This document shows positions 1-8,108 of a stretch of DNA of 37,497 bases, in pieces (position 1 is the first letter of the stretch; every line of letters begins with the position of its first letter). A program made the translations under genes and the position numbers. The notes beneath the pieces are model-generated. The model was not told where the DNA came from, did no database searches, and saw only the letters and a program-made list of their open reading frames with translations. The stretch covers positions 1 to 37,497 of the forward strand of contig JACAEE010000161.1 of assembly GCA_013389015.1 (NCBI GenBank), written 5' to 3'. The stretch comes from Hydrogenophilaceae bacterium (GTDB lineage: Bacteria; Pseudomonadota; Alphaproteobacteria; Caulobacterales; Aquidulcibacteraceae).

Positions 1-1044
1 CAACGCCGCGGCGGCGTAGGCGCGCACGCGCGGCGCCTGCTCGCCGGCTTCGGCCGAAGCGGCGGTGCCCGCGCGCGCGCGCGCCACGATCCCCTGCACG
101 ATCGCCGCGACGCGGAACAGGTTGTAGGCTTGGTAGAAGCTCAAGCGCTCGATCGGCGCGCGCCCGGCCCGCTCGCAATAGCGCGCGACATAAGCTTCAA
201 GCGTGGGAACGCCGAGCGCGGCGAGATCGGCGCCGTCGAGCGTGCCGCGCGGATCGCTGCCGGCGGGGCGATACCATTCCATGGCGTGATAGGTGAGATC
301 GCCCAGCGGATGGCCGGTGGTGGAGAGCTCCCAGTCGAGCACGCCGACGACGCGCGGTTCACGCGGATGGAACAGGAGATTGTGGAACGAATAGTCGCCG
401 TGGATGAGCCGGGTCTCTTCGTCCGGCGGGATCGCGCCGGGCAGCCAGGCGATCAGCTTCTCCATTTCGGGAACATCGTCGGTCCGCGAGGCGTCATATT
501 GCTTCGACCAGCGCGCGATCTGGCGCGCGAAATAGTTTCCCGGGCGGCCGAAATCTTCGAGGTCCAGCGCTGCGAGATCGAAGCTGTGCAGTCGCGCCAG
601 CGTCTCATTGGCGGAATCGAACGCTGCGGCGCGCTCTGCGCACTTGAGATCGGGCATCGTGCAATCGCTGAAGATGCGCCCCTCGATATGCGCCATCACG
701 TAGAACGGCGCGCCGATCACGTCTTCGTCGGCGCAATAGGCGAGCGTCTCGGGCACGGGAAACCCCGCCTGTCCCAGCGCCTGCATGACGCGGAACTCGC
801 GATCGATCTGATGCGCGGACGCGAGGAGCTGGCCGAACGGCTTGCGCCGGAGCACATAGGCGCGATCGGGCGTGGTGATGAGATAAGTCGGATTGGACTG
901 GCCGCCGGCGAATTGCCGGATGCCGAGCGGGCCGGCGAAGCCCTTCACCGCGCGGCCGAGGAACGCTTCGAGCGCGCGCGCGTCGAGCGCGTGGCCCTCT
1001 CGCACCTCGCCCACATCGCCCAGATATTTCTTGAGCGCGCTCAC
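1..1044 (-). CDS. Phosphotransferase (APH/choline-kinase fold) family protein, partial at window edge
   Basis: The frame opens with a GTG at 1044 and stays open to base 1, giving 348 codons without a stop, so the C-terminus lies outside the window. The kinase catalytic loop HGDYSFHN is at residues 215-222, and the metal-binding DWE follows at 237-239 in GVLDWELSTTGHPLGDL. An N-terminal lobe precedes them with GGQSNPTY (about 47-54) and VLRRKP. This is the bacterial family related to the kinase half of eukaryotic ACAD10/ACAD11, usually about 340-360 residues, so only a few residues should be missing. The GTG overlaps the stop of the upstream SDR (GTGA), indicating translational coupling in an operon with the SDR and amidohydrolase. 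Phosphorylation of a hydroxyacyl-CoA is a plausible role from the family and the neighbouring ACAD11-like gene, but the substrate is inferred. Confidence 0.85.
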   Translation of the reverse strand, partial: MSALKKYLGDVGEVREGHALDARALEAFLGRAVKGFAGPLGIRQFAGGQSNPTYLITTPDRAYVLRRKPFGQLLASAHQIDREFRVMQALGQAGFPVPETLAYCADEDVIGAPFYVMAHIEGRIFSDCTMPDLKCAERAAAFDSANETLARLHSFDLAALDLEDFGRPGNYFARQIARWSKQYDASRTDDVPEMEKLIAWLPGAIPPDEETRLIHGDYSFHNLLFHPREPRVVGVLDWELSTTGHPLGDLTYHAMEWYRPAGSDPRGTLDGADLAALGVPTLEAYVARYCERAGRAPIERLSFYQAYNLFRVAAIVQGIVARARAGTAASAEAGEQAPRVRAYAAAAL

Positions 1045-1787
1045 GGGATTCCGCCGTCGAGCTGCAGCACGGCGCCGGTGGTGTAGCTCGAAGCGTCGCT
1101 GGCGAGATAGAGCGCGGAGGTGACGATCTCCTCGGGCCTGCCGATGCGGCCGACGGCGGATTCGATGGTCTTGTCGAGCTCCTCGCGCCAGGACTTGGCG
1201 ATGTCGGTCCAGAAGGGCCCCGCCATGATGGCGTTGACGCGAACGTGGGGGCCGTATTCCAGCGCCAGCGCCTTGGTCACCGCATTGAGCGCGGCCTTGG
1301 CGCCGGCATAGACCGCGAACGGCGCGAGCGGACGGATCGCGCCGGTCGAGGTGATGTTGATGATCGAGGCGGGCGCGCCGCGCTCCTTCATGCGCTGCCC
1401 GATCAGGGCGGAGAGCCGGAACGGGCCCTTGAAATTCACGTCCACGGTCTTGTCGAACAGATCTTCGGTGACGTCGATCGCGCGCGGGGCGGTGGGCGCG
1501 ATGCCGGCGTTGTTGATCAGGATGTCGAGCTTGCCGAACGCGGACCAGGCCGCTTCGGCGACGCCGTCGAGTTCATCCCAGCGGCCGACATGGGCGGCGA
1601 GCGCGATCGCGCGGCCGCCCGCCGCCTTGATCTCGTCGGCCGCCGCCTCGCACTGATCGAGCTTGCGGCTGGCGATGACGACGTCGGCGCCGAGCGACGC
1701 CAGCCCCTTCGCCATCGCCAGCCCGAGCCCGCGGCCGCCGCCGGTGATGAGCGCGGCTTTGCCTTTGAAGTCGAAATAGCCGGACAT
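1041..1787 (-). CDS. SDR family NAD(P)-dependent oxidoreductase
   Basis: A 248-residue classical short-chain dehydrogenase. The cofactor motif TGGGRGLG is near residues 15-22, NNAG near 91-94, the catalytic Ser in INITSTGA, and the YAGAK (YxxxK) pair near 160-164. The C-terminus ends in the usual LDGG. Length and motif spacing are normal for the family, and the enzyme is probably a cytoplasmic alcohol/ketone oxidoreductase. It lies 13 bases after the amidohydrolase gene and overlaps the start of the kinase gene by four bases, so all three are probably co-transcribed. No strong Shine-Dalgarno precedes the ATG at 1787, which fits coupling to the upstream gene. The substrate cannot be read from the sequence. 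Oxidation of a hydroxyl group on a CoA-bound intermediate would fit the neighbours. Confidence 0.88.
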   Translation of the reverse strand: MSGYFDFKGKAALITGGGRGLGLAMAKGLASLGADVVIASRKLDQCEAAADEIKAAGGRAIALAAHVGRWDELDGVAEAAWSAFGKLDILINNAGIAPTAPRAIDVTEDLFDKTVDVNFKGPFRLSALIGQRMKERGAPASIINITSTGAIRPLAPFAVYAGAKAALNAVTKALALEYGPHVRVNAIMAGPFWTDIAKSWREELDKTIESAVGRIGRPEEIVTSALYLASDASSYTTGAVLQLDGGIP

Positions 1788-1800
1788 GCGGCGGACGCGC

Positions 1801-3000
1801 TCAGTCGAGATGATAGATCCGCGCGGCGTTGCCGTGCAGGATCTTGGCGATGTCCGCTTCCGCCACGCCCTTGAACGCGATTTCGATATAATCCTTCGGG
1901 TGGATCGCCGACGTCGCCGGGCCCGGACTCATGCTGGTCGGGTGCGGGAAATCGGTCTCGTAGAGGATGTTGTCGGCGCCGAGGATGTCGATCGCCGGCT
2001 TCAGGGTCTCGCGTTCGAACCAGAAGGAGCCGTAGATCTGACGCTTGAAGAACTCGCTGGGCTTCAGCTTGTATTCCGGGTTTTCCTTGTGCGCGCCGCA
2101 GTTCAGCCACTGATAGTCGAGGCTGGCGAGCAGATAGGGAATCCAGCCGACGCCGCTTTCCACGACGACGAAATTGAGCTTCGGATATTTATGGCAGACG
2201 CCGCCGCAGGTGAGCTGCGAGATGACGGCGGCGAGATCGAGCGAGAACAGCGCGCCCATGGATGCGAACGCGGCGTGCTGGCCGATGCGTTCATGCATCA
2301 TGTCGAAATACCACATGTCGCCGGCGCCGACGTGGAAATTGACGGCGAGCCCCATCTCCTGCGCCGCGGCCCAGAGCGGATCCCATTCCGGCGCCGTGAG
2401 CTTCGGCAGGTTCCACGCCTCCGGCTCGCCGCACATGACCACGCCCTTGTGGCCCATCTTGGCGGCGCGCTCCATTTCCTTGATCGTGGCTTGCACATCC
2501 CAGAACGGCAGCGCGGCCTGCGCGATGAGGCGCTTCTTGTCCGCGCTCGCCCATTCAGAGAGCCAGTCGTTATAGGCCTGCACGCAGAGCAGCATGAGCT
2601 CGTGATCGCCGAGGCCGAGGAAGCGGCCGGCGCCGAAGCCTGCGACGTTCGGATAGAGCACCTGCGCATAGATGCCGTACTCGTCCATGCGCTTGAGACG
2701 CGCGGGCGCGTCATAGAGCGCGGGATCGACGAGTTCGAGTTTCTTCGGGCGCTTGGGCGGATACTCATGCCAGCCGGCCATCGCGGCGCCGGCGGCCGCG
2801 CCCGTGCGCTCGGAGCCGAAGAACCACGCGTCCTCCTGCATCTTCTCGTCCCATTTCACGTGGGGGACCTTGTCGCCGTACTTCTTCACCGACACGCGCG
2901 AGGTCCAAAGGTCGTAGGGCTCGATCACGTGCGTATCGGCGTCGATGACCTTGTGCCGGTCTGCAAGACGTTGGGGCTGTTGGGTTGCGAGCGCGCTCAC
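1801..3000 (-). CDS. Amidohydrolase family protein (amidohydrolase 2 / ACMSD-like)
   Basis: A TIM-barrel amidohydrolase-2 protein. Recognisable pieces are VIDADTHVIEP near the N-terminus, the conserved histidine in AVNFHVGAG, FVVVESGVGWIPYLL, and the terminal YETDFPHPTSM with its metal-site Asp. Relatives include hydrolases and decarboxylases in catabolic pathways. I chose the GTG at 3000 (399 residues) because GGAGGA lies seven bases upstream. The frame runs on to an ATG at 3096, but that codon has no ribosome-binding site and abuts the palindromic operator, and the extra 32 residues look unlike the family. This is the first gene of the operon that continues with the SDR and the kinase. The actual reaction (C-N or ester hydrolysis, or decarboxylation) is unknown. 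Confidence 0.82.
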   Translation of the reverse strand: MSALATQQPQRLADRHKVIDADTHVIEPYDLWTSRVSVKKYGDKVPHVKWDEKMQEDAWFFGSERTGAAAGAAMAGWHEYPPKRPKKLELVDPALYDAPARLKRMDEYGIYAQVLYPNVAGFGAGRFLGLGDHELMLLCVQAYNDWLSEWASADKKRLIAQAALPFWDVQATIKEMERAAKMGHKGVVMCGEPEAWNLPKLTAPEWDPLWAAAQEMGLAVNFHVGAGDMWYFDMMHERIGQHAAFASMGALFSLDLAAVISQLTCGGVCHKYPKLNFVVVESGVGWIPYLLASLDYQWLNCGAHKENPEYKLKPSEFFKRQIYGSFWFERETLKPAIDILGADNILYETDFPHPTSMSPGPATSAIHPKDYIEIAFKGVAEADIAKILHGNAARIYHLD

Positions 3001-3098
3001 GCCGTCTTCCTCCGCTGCTGTGTTGAGATGCGGGCGCTCGGGCTTGGCGTCCGTCTGCTGTTCTTGGCGCGCCAAGCCCATATTCGGGCCTGGCATAA

Positions 3099-3121
3099 TT
3101 TATGATGACGATTATCAGGAA
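3099..3121. promoter_or_regulatory. AT-rich imperfect palindrome, candidate operator copy 1
   Basis: The site contains TTTATGATGA followed by TTATCA. It matches the palindrome at 5640-5662 in 17 of 23 positions when aligned by eye without gaps. It lies about 100 bases upstream of the preferred amidohydrolase start (3000), in an AT-rich island within very GC-rich DNA. It is one of three related sites, one ahead of each unit of the catabolic gene set. A TetR-like or similar dimeric repressor is plausible, but no candidate regulator is visible next to the genes. Confidence 0.5.
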
Positions 3122-3144
3122 TAATGCAAGTGGAAAGTTGCGCC

Positions 3145-4350
3145 TCAAAGCCCCAGGGCGGCGCGGGCGAGGATGTTGCGCTGGACCTCGCTCGATCCGC
3201 CGAAAATCGTCCAGGCGCGGGCGTTGAGATAGCGCGCCGTCGGCGTCAGCGCCCATTCGGGGCCGACGCCGGGCGCATTGGCGCCTGGCGTGAGCGCGTC
3301 GCGCTGGTCCGGCGCGGCGTAGTGCCCGATCGCCTCGATCGCGAGCTCGGTCACGCGCTGCAGCATTTCCGAGCTTGCGAGCTTGAGCGACGATGCGGAC
3401 GCATCGCCGATCGATCCGCGCGTGGAGAGTTCGGAGACGATGCGGCGCTCCGTCCATTCCATGGCGGTGAGTTCGCAATCCAGGCTCGCAAGCTTTCGCG
3501 CAAAGCTCGGATCGCGCAGAAGCGCGCCGCCTTCAAAGGCTTCCTTCCCCGCGATCTCCTTGACCCGATTGAACAGCGCCCGCACCCGCGCGCTCGCCGC
3601 GCCGCCGCCGCGTTCGAACTCGAGGAGATATTTCGCGACTTTCCAGCCGCCGTTCTCCTCGCCGACGCGATTGGCGAGGGGGATGCGGACATTGTCGAAG
3701 AAGCACTGGTTCACTTCGTGCTCGCCCGACAGCGAGATGATCGGTTTCACCGAGAGCCCCGGCGTCGCCATGTCGAGCAGCAGGAACGTGATGCCCGCCT
3801 GCGGCTTGCCTTCGCTTGATGTGCGCACGAGCAGGAACATCCAGTTCGCGAAATGCGCGTGCGTCGTCCAGATCTTCGAGCCGTTGACGACGTAATGATC
3901 GCCGTCGCGCTCGGCGCGGCATTGGAGCGAGGCCAGATCCGAACCCGATCCCGGTTCGGAATAGCCTTGGCACCAATAATGCTCGCCCGAAAGAATCCGC
4001 GGCAGGAAATAGTCCTTCTGCGCTTCGGTTCCGCAACCCATCAGGACGGGCCCGCACATCTGCAGGCCCATCGCCGGAAGGACCGGGGCGTCGGCCTCCG
4101 CGCATTCGCTCCAGAAAATGTAGCGCTGCACCTCGCTCCAGCCCGGGCCGCCATGTTCTTTCGGCCAGGACGGCGCGACCCAGCCCTTCTCGTACAGGAT
4201 CTTGTGCCAGCGGCGATTGAGCGAGGCGTCGGCGAACACGCCGGCCTGCTTCTGCGAGTCCGCGCGCAGGTCGGGCGTGAGCTTCTCATCGAGAAACGCC
4301 CGCACTTCGTCCCGGAATGCGCGGTCTGCGGGGGCGAGCGCGATGTCCAT
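3145..4350 (-). CDS. Acyl-CoA dehydrogenase family protein
   Basis: The protein has 401 residues from the ATG at 4350. The flavin/substrate middle domain carries YSEPGSGSDLASLQC, then VVNGSKIWTTHAHFANW, and the C-terminal helical domain ends WTIFGGSSEVQRNILA, as in FadE-like dehydrogenases. The frame extends upstream to 4542, but that part is read from inside the preceding gene and is arginine/serine-rich noise. The ATG at 4350 lies four bases after the stop of the ACAD11-like gene, so the two are co-transcribed. Family members are cytoplasmic FAD enzymes that desaturate acyl-CoA at C2-C3. This one may form a functional pair with the upstream dehydrogenase or act at a different step. The substrate is unknown. 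Confidence 0.9.
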   Translation of the reverse strand: MDIALAPADRAFRDEVRAFLDEKLTPDLRADSQKQAGVFADASLNRRWHKILYEKGWVAPSWPKEHGGPGWSEVQRYIFWSECAEADAPVLPAMGLQMCGPVLMGCGTEAQKDYFLPRILSGEHYWCQGYSEPGSGSDLASLQCRAERDGDHYVVNGSKIWTTHAHFANWMFLLVRTSSEGKPQAGITFLLLDMATPGLSVKPIISLSGEHEVNQCFFDNVRIPLANRVGEENGGWKVAKYLLEFERGGGAASARVRALFNRVKEIAGKEAFEGGALLRDPSFARKLASLDCELTAMEWTERRIVSELSTRGSIGDASASSLKLASSEMLQRVTELAIEAIGHYAAPDQRDALTPGANAPGVGPEWALTPTARYLNARAWTIFGGSSEVQRNILARAALGL

Positions 4351-4354
4351 AAGT

Positions 4355-5626
4355 TCATCCCGCCTTGCGCAGCGGATGGGGATCGGAGGCGGCGTGCTTG
4401 CCGAGCTCCAGGCGCGCGATGGTGCGTGCGTGCACTTCGTCCGGGCCGTCGGTGATGCGGTGGATGCGGTTGTCCGCATAGAGCTGCGCGAGGCCGAAAT
4501 CTTCGGTGACGCCGCCCCCGCCATGGGCCTGGATCGCGTCATCGATGATGCGGCAGGCGATGCGCGGCGCGGCGACCTTGATCATCGCGATCTCGCCGCG
4601 CGCGCTCTTGTTGCCGACAGTGTCCATCATGTACGCGGCTTTGAGGCAAAGAAGCCGGCACATCTCGATATCGATGCGCGCTTCCGCGATGCGCTGCTCC
4701 CACACCGAATGCTCGGCGATGGTTTTGCCGAAGGCTTTGCGCGAAAGAAGCCGCTTGCACATCTTCTCCAGCGCGACTTCGGCCGCGCCGATAATGCGCA
4801 TGCAATGGTGGATGCGGCCGGGGCCCAAGCGGCCCTGCGCGATCTCGAAGCCCCGGCCCTCGCCGAGCAGCAGATTCTCCACCGGCACACGCACATTTTC
4901 CAGCAGCACCTGGCCGTGGCCGCCATGGCTGGCGTGATCGAAACCGAAGACGGGCAGCATGCGTTCGATCTTCACCCCGGGCGTCTTCGTCGGGACGAGG
5001 ATCATGCTCTGCTGGCTGTAAGCGCGCGCGGACGGATCGGTCTTGCCCATGACGATCAGAATCTCGCAGCGCGGATGGCCGACGCCGGAGGACCACCACT
5101 TGCGCCCGTTGATCACGTAGTGATCGCCGTCCCGCTCGATACGGGTCTCGATGTTCGATGCGTCCGAAGACGCCACCGCCGGCTCCGTCATCAGGAAGGC
5201 CGAGCGGATCGCGCCCTCCATCAGCGGCTTCAGCCATTCGTCCTTCTGCGCGCGCGTCCCATAGCGCTGCAGCACCTCCATGTTGCCGGTGTCGGGCGCC
5301 GAGCAATTGAACACCTCCGACGAGAAGCCGACGCGCCCCATGATCTCGGCGAGCGGCGCGTAGTCGAGATTGGAGAGCCCGGGATGGTCGAAGACGAACG
5401 TGTCATCGACGTGCGCATGGCCGTGCGAGGGCGGCATGAACATGTTCCAGAGGCCCGCCGCCTTCGCCTTCTTTTTCAGCTCATCGACGATCGGCACGGC
5501 CTTCCAGCGGTCGCCCTCGGCCTCCTGGCGATGATAGGTCTCCAGGTTCGGATAGACGTGCTCGGCCATGAAGGCCTCAAGGCGCGCGCGCCACTCCCGG
5601 CTCCGCTCGGATGGTTCGAAATTCAC
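4355..5626 (-). CDS. ACAD10/ACAD11-like acyl-CoA dehydrogenase
   Basis: The protein has 423 residues. Motifs are [58 protein letters not shown] and ITDGPDEVH near the C-terminus. The [10 protein letters not shown] block and the IKVAAPR stretch closely resemble the dehydrogenase half of eukaryotic ACAD10/ACAD11, which are fused to a kinase domain. Here a stand-alone kinase gene sits in the same presumed regulon (1-1044). The start is set at the GTG at 5626 because GGAGG lies five bases upstream. The longer frame to 5659 would translate the palindrome itself into an odd Ile/Lys-rich leader. It is the first gene of a two-gene unit with the dehydrogenase downstream. A role in 4-hydroxyacyl-CoA type catabolism is inferred from the eukaryotic family. 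Confidence 0.88.
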   Translation of the reverse strand: MNFEPSERSREWRARLEAFMAEHVYPNLETYHRQEAEGDRWKAVPIVDELKKKAKAAGLWNMFMPPSHGHAHVDDTFVFDHPGLSNLDYAPLAEIMGRVGFSSEVFNCSAPDTGNMEVLQRYGTRAQKDEWLKPLMEGAIRSAFLMTEPAVASSDASNIETRIERDGDHYVINGRKWWSSGVGHPRCEILIVMGKTDPSARAYSQQSMILVPTKTPGVKIERMLPVFGFDHASHGGHGQVLLENVRVPVENLLLGEGRGFEIAQGRLGPGRIHHCMRIIGAAEVALEKMCKRLLSRKAFGKTIAEHSVWEQRIAEARIDIEMCRLLCLKAAYMMDTVGNKSARGEIAMIKVAAPRIACRIIDDAIQAHGGGGVTEDFGLAQLYADNRIHRITDGPDEVHARTIARLELGKHAASDPHPLRKAG

Positions 5627-5639
5627 GCGCGCCTCCCTA

Positions 5640-5662
5640 TTTATGATGATCTTGATCATAAA
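5640..5662. promoter_or_regulatory. 23-bp near-perfect palindrome, candidate operator copy 2
   Basis: The core TATGATGATCTTGATCATA (5642-5660), extended by TT and AA on either side, is an inverted repeat with only two mismatched pairs around a central C. It ends about 13 bases upstream of the GTG start (5626) of the ACAD11-like gene and touches the Shine-Dalgarno region. Binding there would be expected to block transcription or translation initiation. It resembles the sites at 3099-3121 and 8077-8095. Confidence 0.6.
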
Positions 5663-5698
5663 TTATCCGGAACGCAAGCCCGCCTGCGCCGGCGCCGC

Positions 5699-6451
5699 CT
5701 AGACCGGGCGCCCGGCGAGGAACCCGCCGTCGATGGCCACGATCGCCCCCGTCATGAAGGCCGACTCGTCCGAGGCCAGAAAAACAGCAAGTTTTGCAAT
5801 CTCTTCCGGCTGCGCCCAGCGTCCGAGCGGGTGGGTCTTGCCGATCCGCTTGGCCGCGTCCGGGTGCGCCAGGAGACCCGCCGTCAGCGGCGTCTCCACC
5901 GACCCCGGCGCGATCGCATTGATGCGGATTCCGAACTTGGCGCAGTCGAGCGCAAGCGCCTTGGTCAGCCCCACGACCCCATGCTTGGAGGCGACATAGG
6001 CGACGTGATCGGGGACGGCGACCTCGCCCGCCACCGACGCGATATTGATCACAGCGCCCGGCTTCCCCGCCTTCGCCAGCCGCGCAATCGCCTGCTGCGC
6101 GCAGATGAAGGCGCCGGTCAGATTGATGTCGATCACGCGGCGCCAATCGGCGACGGAGATCTCCCAAGGCGGGCGACGATCGCCGACGCCCGCGCAATTG
6201 ACCAAGATGTCGACGGCGCCGAATGCGCGTTCGGCGGCGTCGAACGCCGCCGAGACGGCGGCTTCATCCGTGATGTCGCAAACGAACGCCGACGCCGCTG
6301 CGCCGATGAGCGCGGCGGTCTCGCGCGCGCCTCCTTCGTCCCGATCGACAACCGCGACGCGCGCGCCCTCCTCCGCGAACGCGTGCGCGATGGCGCGCCC
6401 GATGCCGCTGCCGGCGCCGGTGATCAGAGCCGCACGGCCCGCGAGTTTCAC
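5699..6451 (-). CDS. SDR family oxidoreductase
   Basis: A 250-residue classical SDR. TGAGSGIG lies at about residues 11-18, VNCAGVG near 85-91 (Cys replaces the usual second Asn of NNAG), the catalytic Ser in INIASVAG, and YVASK as the YxxxK pair. It ends in AIDGGFLAG. The start is a GTG at 6451 with GGAGG eight bases upstream. It is the last gene of the DUF35 - thiolase-like - SDR unit, only three bases after the thiolase-like stop. It resembles 3-hydroxyacyl-CoA or hydroxysteroid-type dehydrogenases, but the true substrate is not evident. It is not a close duplicate of the SDR at 1041-1787. Confidence 0.9.
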   Translation of the reverse strand: MKLAGRAALITGAGSGIGRAIAHAFAEEGARVAVVDRDEGGARETAALIGAAASAFVCDITDEAAVSAAFDAAERAFGAVDILVNCAGVGDRRPPWEISVADWRRVIDINLTGAFICAQQAIARLAKAGKPGAVINIASVAGEVAVPDHVAYVASKHGVVGLTKALALDCAKFGIRINAIAPGSVETPLTAGLLAHPDAAKRIGKTHPLGRWAQPEEIAKLAVFLASDESAFMTGAIVAIDGGFLAGRPV

Positions 6452-6454
6452 GAC

Positions 6455-7597
6455 TCACGCCTCCAGAATGACGACGGCCGAGAGCCCCGGCGCGCCATAG
6501 ACTTGGCTGTAGCCGATGCGCGCGTCCGCAACCTGCCGATCGCCGGCGCGGCCGCGCAATTGCTGCACGTTCTCATAGACCTGACGCAGGCCGGATGCGC
6601 CGACCGGCTCGCCGCAGGCGAGGCACCCGCCGTCGGTGTTGATCGGCAGACGACCGCCGAGTCGCGTGTCGCCGTCGCGGATCAGCCTCTCCTGCTCGCC
6701 GTCGGCGCAGAGCCCGTTCTCGGCCATGTGCATGATCTCGGCGCCGGACTCGGTGTCCTGGATCTGCGCGACGTCGATATCCTCGGGCCCGAGCCCCGCC
6801 ATCTCATAGGCCGCCTTCGACGCGATCTGCGTCGGCGAAGGGCCGCGTTCGATGTCGAGCGCGGGCGAGAACACCTCGAACGAGCCGTCCACGCGCGTGC
6901 GCACCGTCGCGCCCCGCAATTTCGGCCCCTTCAGCCCCAATGCGCGCATCTTGCGGTCGGACGCGATGACCAGCGCCGCGCCGCCTTCCGCCGGCGAGCA
7001 GAACATGTATTTGGTCAGCGGGTCCGAGACCATTTGCGCGTTCAGGATCGTTTCGGCGTCGACCGGCTGGCGCCGCCAGGCGTGCGGCGCCTTGGCGCCG
7101 TTCTCGAACGCCTTCTCGGCCACCAGCGCCAGCGCCTCGGGCGAGATGCCGTGCAGCGCCATGTAGCGCGTGATCTTGTTGGCGAAGAATTGCGTCGTCA
7201 GCATCAGGCCGATCTCGCCGTACCAGGCCGGCAGGCCCCATTCCTCCGGGTCCGGATTGAAGGCGCCGCGCGGATGCTTGTCGAACCCGACGACGATGCC
7301 GATGTCGAACTCGCCCGATTTCACCGCCCAGTAGCCGGAGAGAAGCGCCGAGCCGCCGGTCGCGCAGCCATTGGCGACATTGATGAACTGGACCCCCGTC
7401 AGCCCCATGCGCGGCAGCATCGCGTCGGCGTTGCCGGCCGCGGACGAGCCGCCGAACGCGAATTGCATGTCCGTCCAGGCGACGCCCGCGTCGGCGAGCG
7501 CCTGGCGCGCGGCGAAGACGCCCTGGTCGAGGCCGCTCATGTCGTCGTGCCGGCCGAACGGATGGATGCCCGCGCCGATGATGTGGACCTCGCTCAT
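6455..7597 (-). CDS. Thiolase-superfamily lipid-transfer-like protein (possible Ltp2-type aldolase)
   Basis: The protein has 380 residues with thiolase-fold organisation: NGCATGGSAL with the nucleophile-position Cys78, and a C-terminal TDGGCLACGEPVGASGLRQ in which GEP (329-331) replaces the thiolase GHP. The usual second catalytic Cys (CxG) region reads QVYGAPGLSAV, with tyrosines 363 and 367. Members of this subgroup work with a DUF35 partner. Ltp2 of steroid-degrading actinobacteria is a retro-aldolase that uses tyrosines. The DUF35 gene lies directly upstream with a four-base ATGA overlap, supporting a two-protein complex. Whether this protein is an aldolase, a thiolase or a catalytically altered protein is inference. 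Confidence 0.85.
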   Translation of the reverse strand: MSEVHIIGAGIHPFGRHDDMSGLDQGVFAARQALADAGVAWTDMQFAFGGSSAAGNADAMLPRMGLTGVQFINVANGCATGGSALLSGYWAVKSGEFDIGIVVGFDKHPRGAFNPDPEEWGLPAWYGEIGLMLTTQFFANKITRYMALHGISPEALALVAEKAFENGAKAPHAWRRQPVDAETILNAQMVSDPLTKYMFCSPAEGGAALVIASDRKMRALGLKGPKLRGATVRTRVDGSFEVFSPALDIERGPSPTQIASKAAYEMAGLGPEDIDVAQIQDTESGAEIMHMAENGLCADGEQERLIRDGDTRLGGRLPINTDGGCLACGEPVGASGLRQVYENVQQLRGRAGDRQVADARIGYSQVYGAPGLSAVVILEA

Positions 7598-8013
7598 GCG
7601 CGCAGCTCCGGTTCGAACACATAGGTCTCCGCCTCTTCGCCGCCCGCTTTGGCGAAGGGCTTGAGCGCCAGCCGCATCGGCATGCCGATTCTCAGCTTGG
7701 AGAAATCATCGATCTCGATGCGGCTTTCGACGATCACCTCGCCCGGCAGCTCGATATAGCCGAGGGCGTAGGGCTTGAACGTGCGCTCATCGTCGGCGCC
7801 GGCATAAGGCGGCGATTTCGGCCGGAACCGCTGCACCGTAAACGACCACAGCGTCCCGCGATCCGACAGCGCGATCCGGTCATAGTGCGCCGCCTCCGCC
7901 CCTCGCGGCGCGGGAAACACGATCTTGCCGTCGGCCTTTCTCCGCGCCCCGATCAGGCGCGGCCCGCCTGGGGTCACGTCGAAGAGATCTGGGGCTATCG
8001 CATTGATTTGCAT
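7594..8013 (-). CDS. DUF35 OB-fold protein lacking the zinc ribbon cysteines
   Basis: The protein has 139 residues. The pattern LIGARRKADGKIVFPAP at about residues 20-36 corresponds to the DUF35 segment that normally carries the first CxxC of a zinc ribbon, and GTLWSFTVQRF and YALGYIELPG belong to the OB-fold acyl-CoA-associated domain. The whole protein contains no cysteine, so the rubredoxin-like ribbon cannot bind zinc in the usual way. It overlaps the thiolase-like gene by ATGA and probably forms a complex with its product. GGGAGG lies 11 bases before the ATG at 8013, which is slightly long. It is the first gene of its unit, reading away from the palindrome at 8077-8095. Confidence 0.8.
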   Translation of the reverse strand: MQINAIAPDLFDVTPGGPRLIGARRKADGKIVFPAPRGAEAAHYDRIALSDRGTLWSFTVQRFRPKSPPYAGADDERTFKPYALGYIELPGEVIVESRIEIDDFSKLRIGMPMRLALKPFAKAGGEEAETYVFEPELRA

Positions 8014-8075
8014 GGATTTGATAACCTCCCGCCGCGGATTTCGGCGCCCGCGCGAACGCCTCCGGCTGCTTTGAG

Positions 8076-8108
8076 TTGATCATGATGATCATCATGGTCT
8101 ATAGTCAA
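8076..8108. promoter_or_regulatory. Divergent promoter region with palindromic operator copy 3
   Basis: ATGATGATCATCAT (8082-8095) is a perfect 14-bp palindrome, and TGATCATGATGATCA (8077-8091) is an overlapping perfect 15-bp palindrome. On the plus strand TTGATC (8076-8081) and TATAGT (8100-8105) form a possible -35/-10 pair with an 18-bp spacer that contains the palindrome. On the minus strand TTGACT (8108-8103) followed 17-18 bases later by CATGAT-like sequence could serve the DUF35 gene. The operator would thus sit between the catabolic unit (start 8013) and the F420 operon (start 8232). The promoter assignment is inference. Confidence 0.5.

Noticed and set aside
4202-7624. A very long plus-strand open frame (about 1140 codons) over the acyl-CoA dehydrogenase, SDR and thiolase-like genes
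   Set aside because: It is antisense to well-recognised genes, rich in Arg/His/Asp and without any known domain. Such frames are common opposite GC-rich genes.
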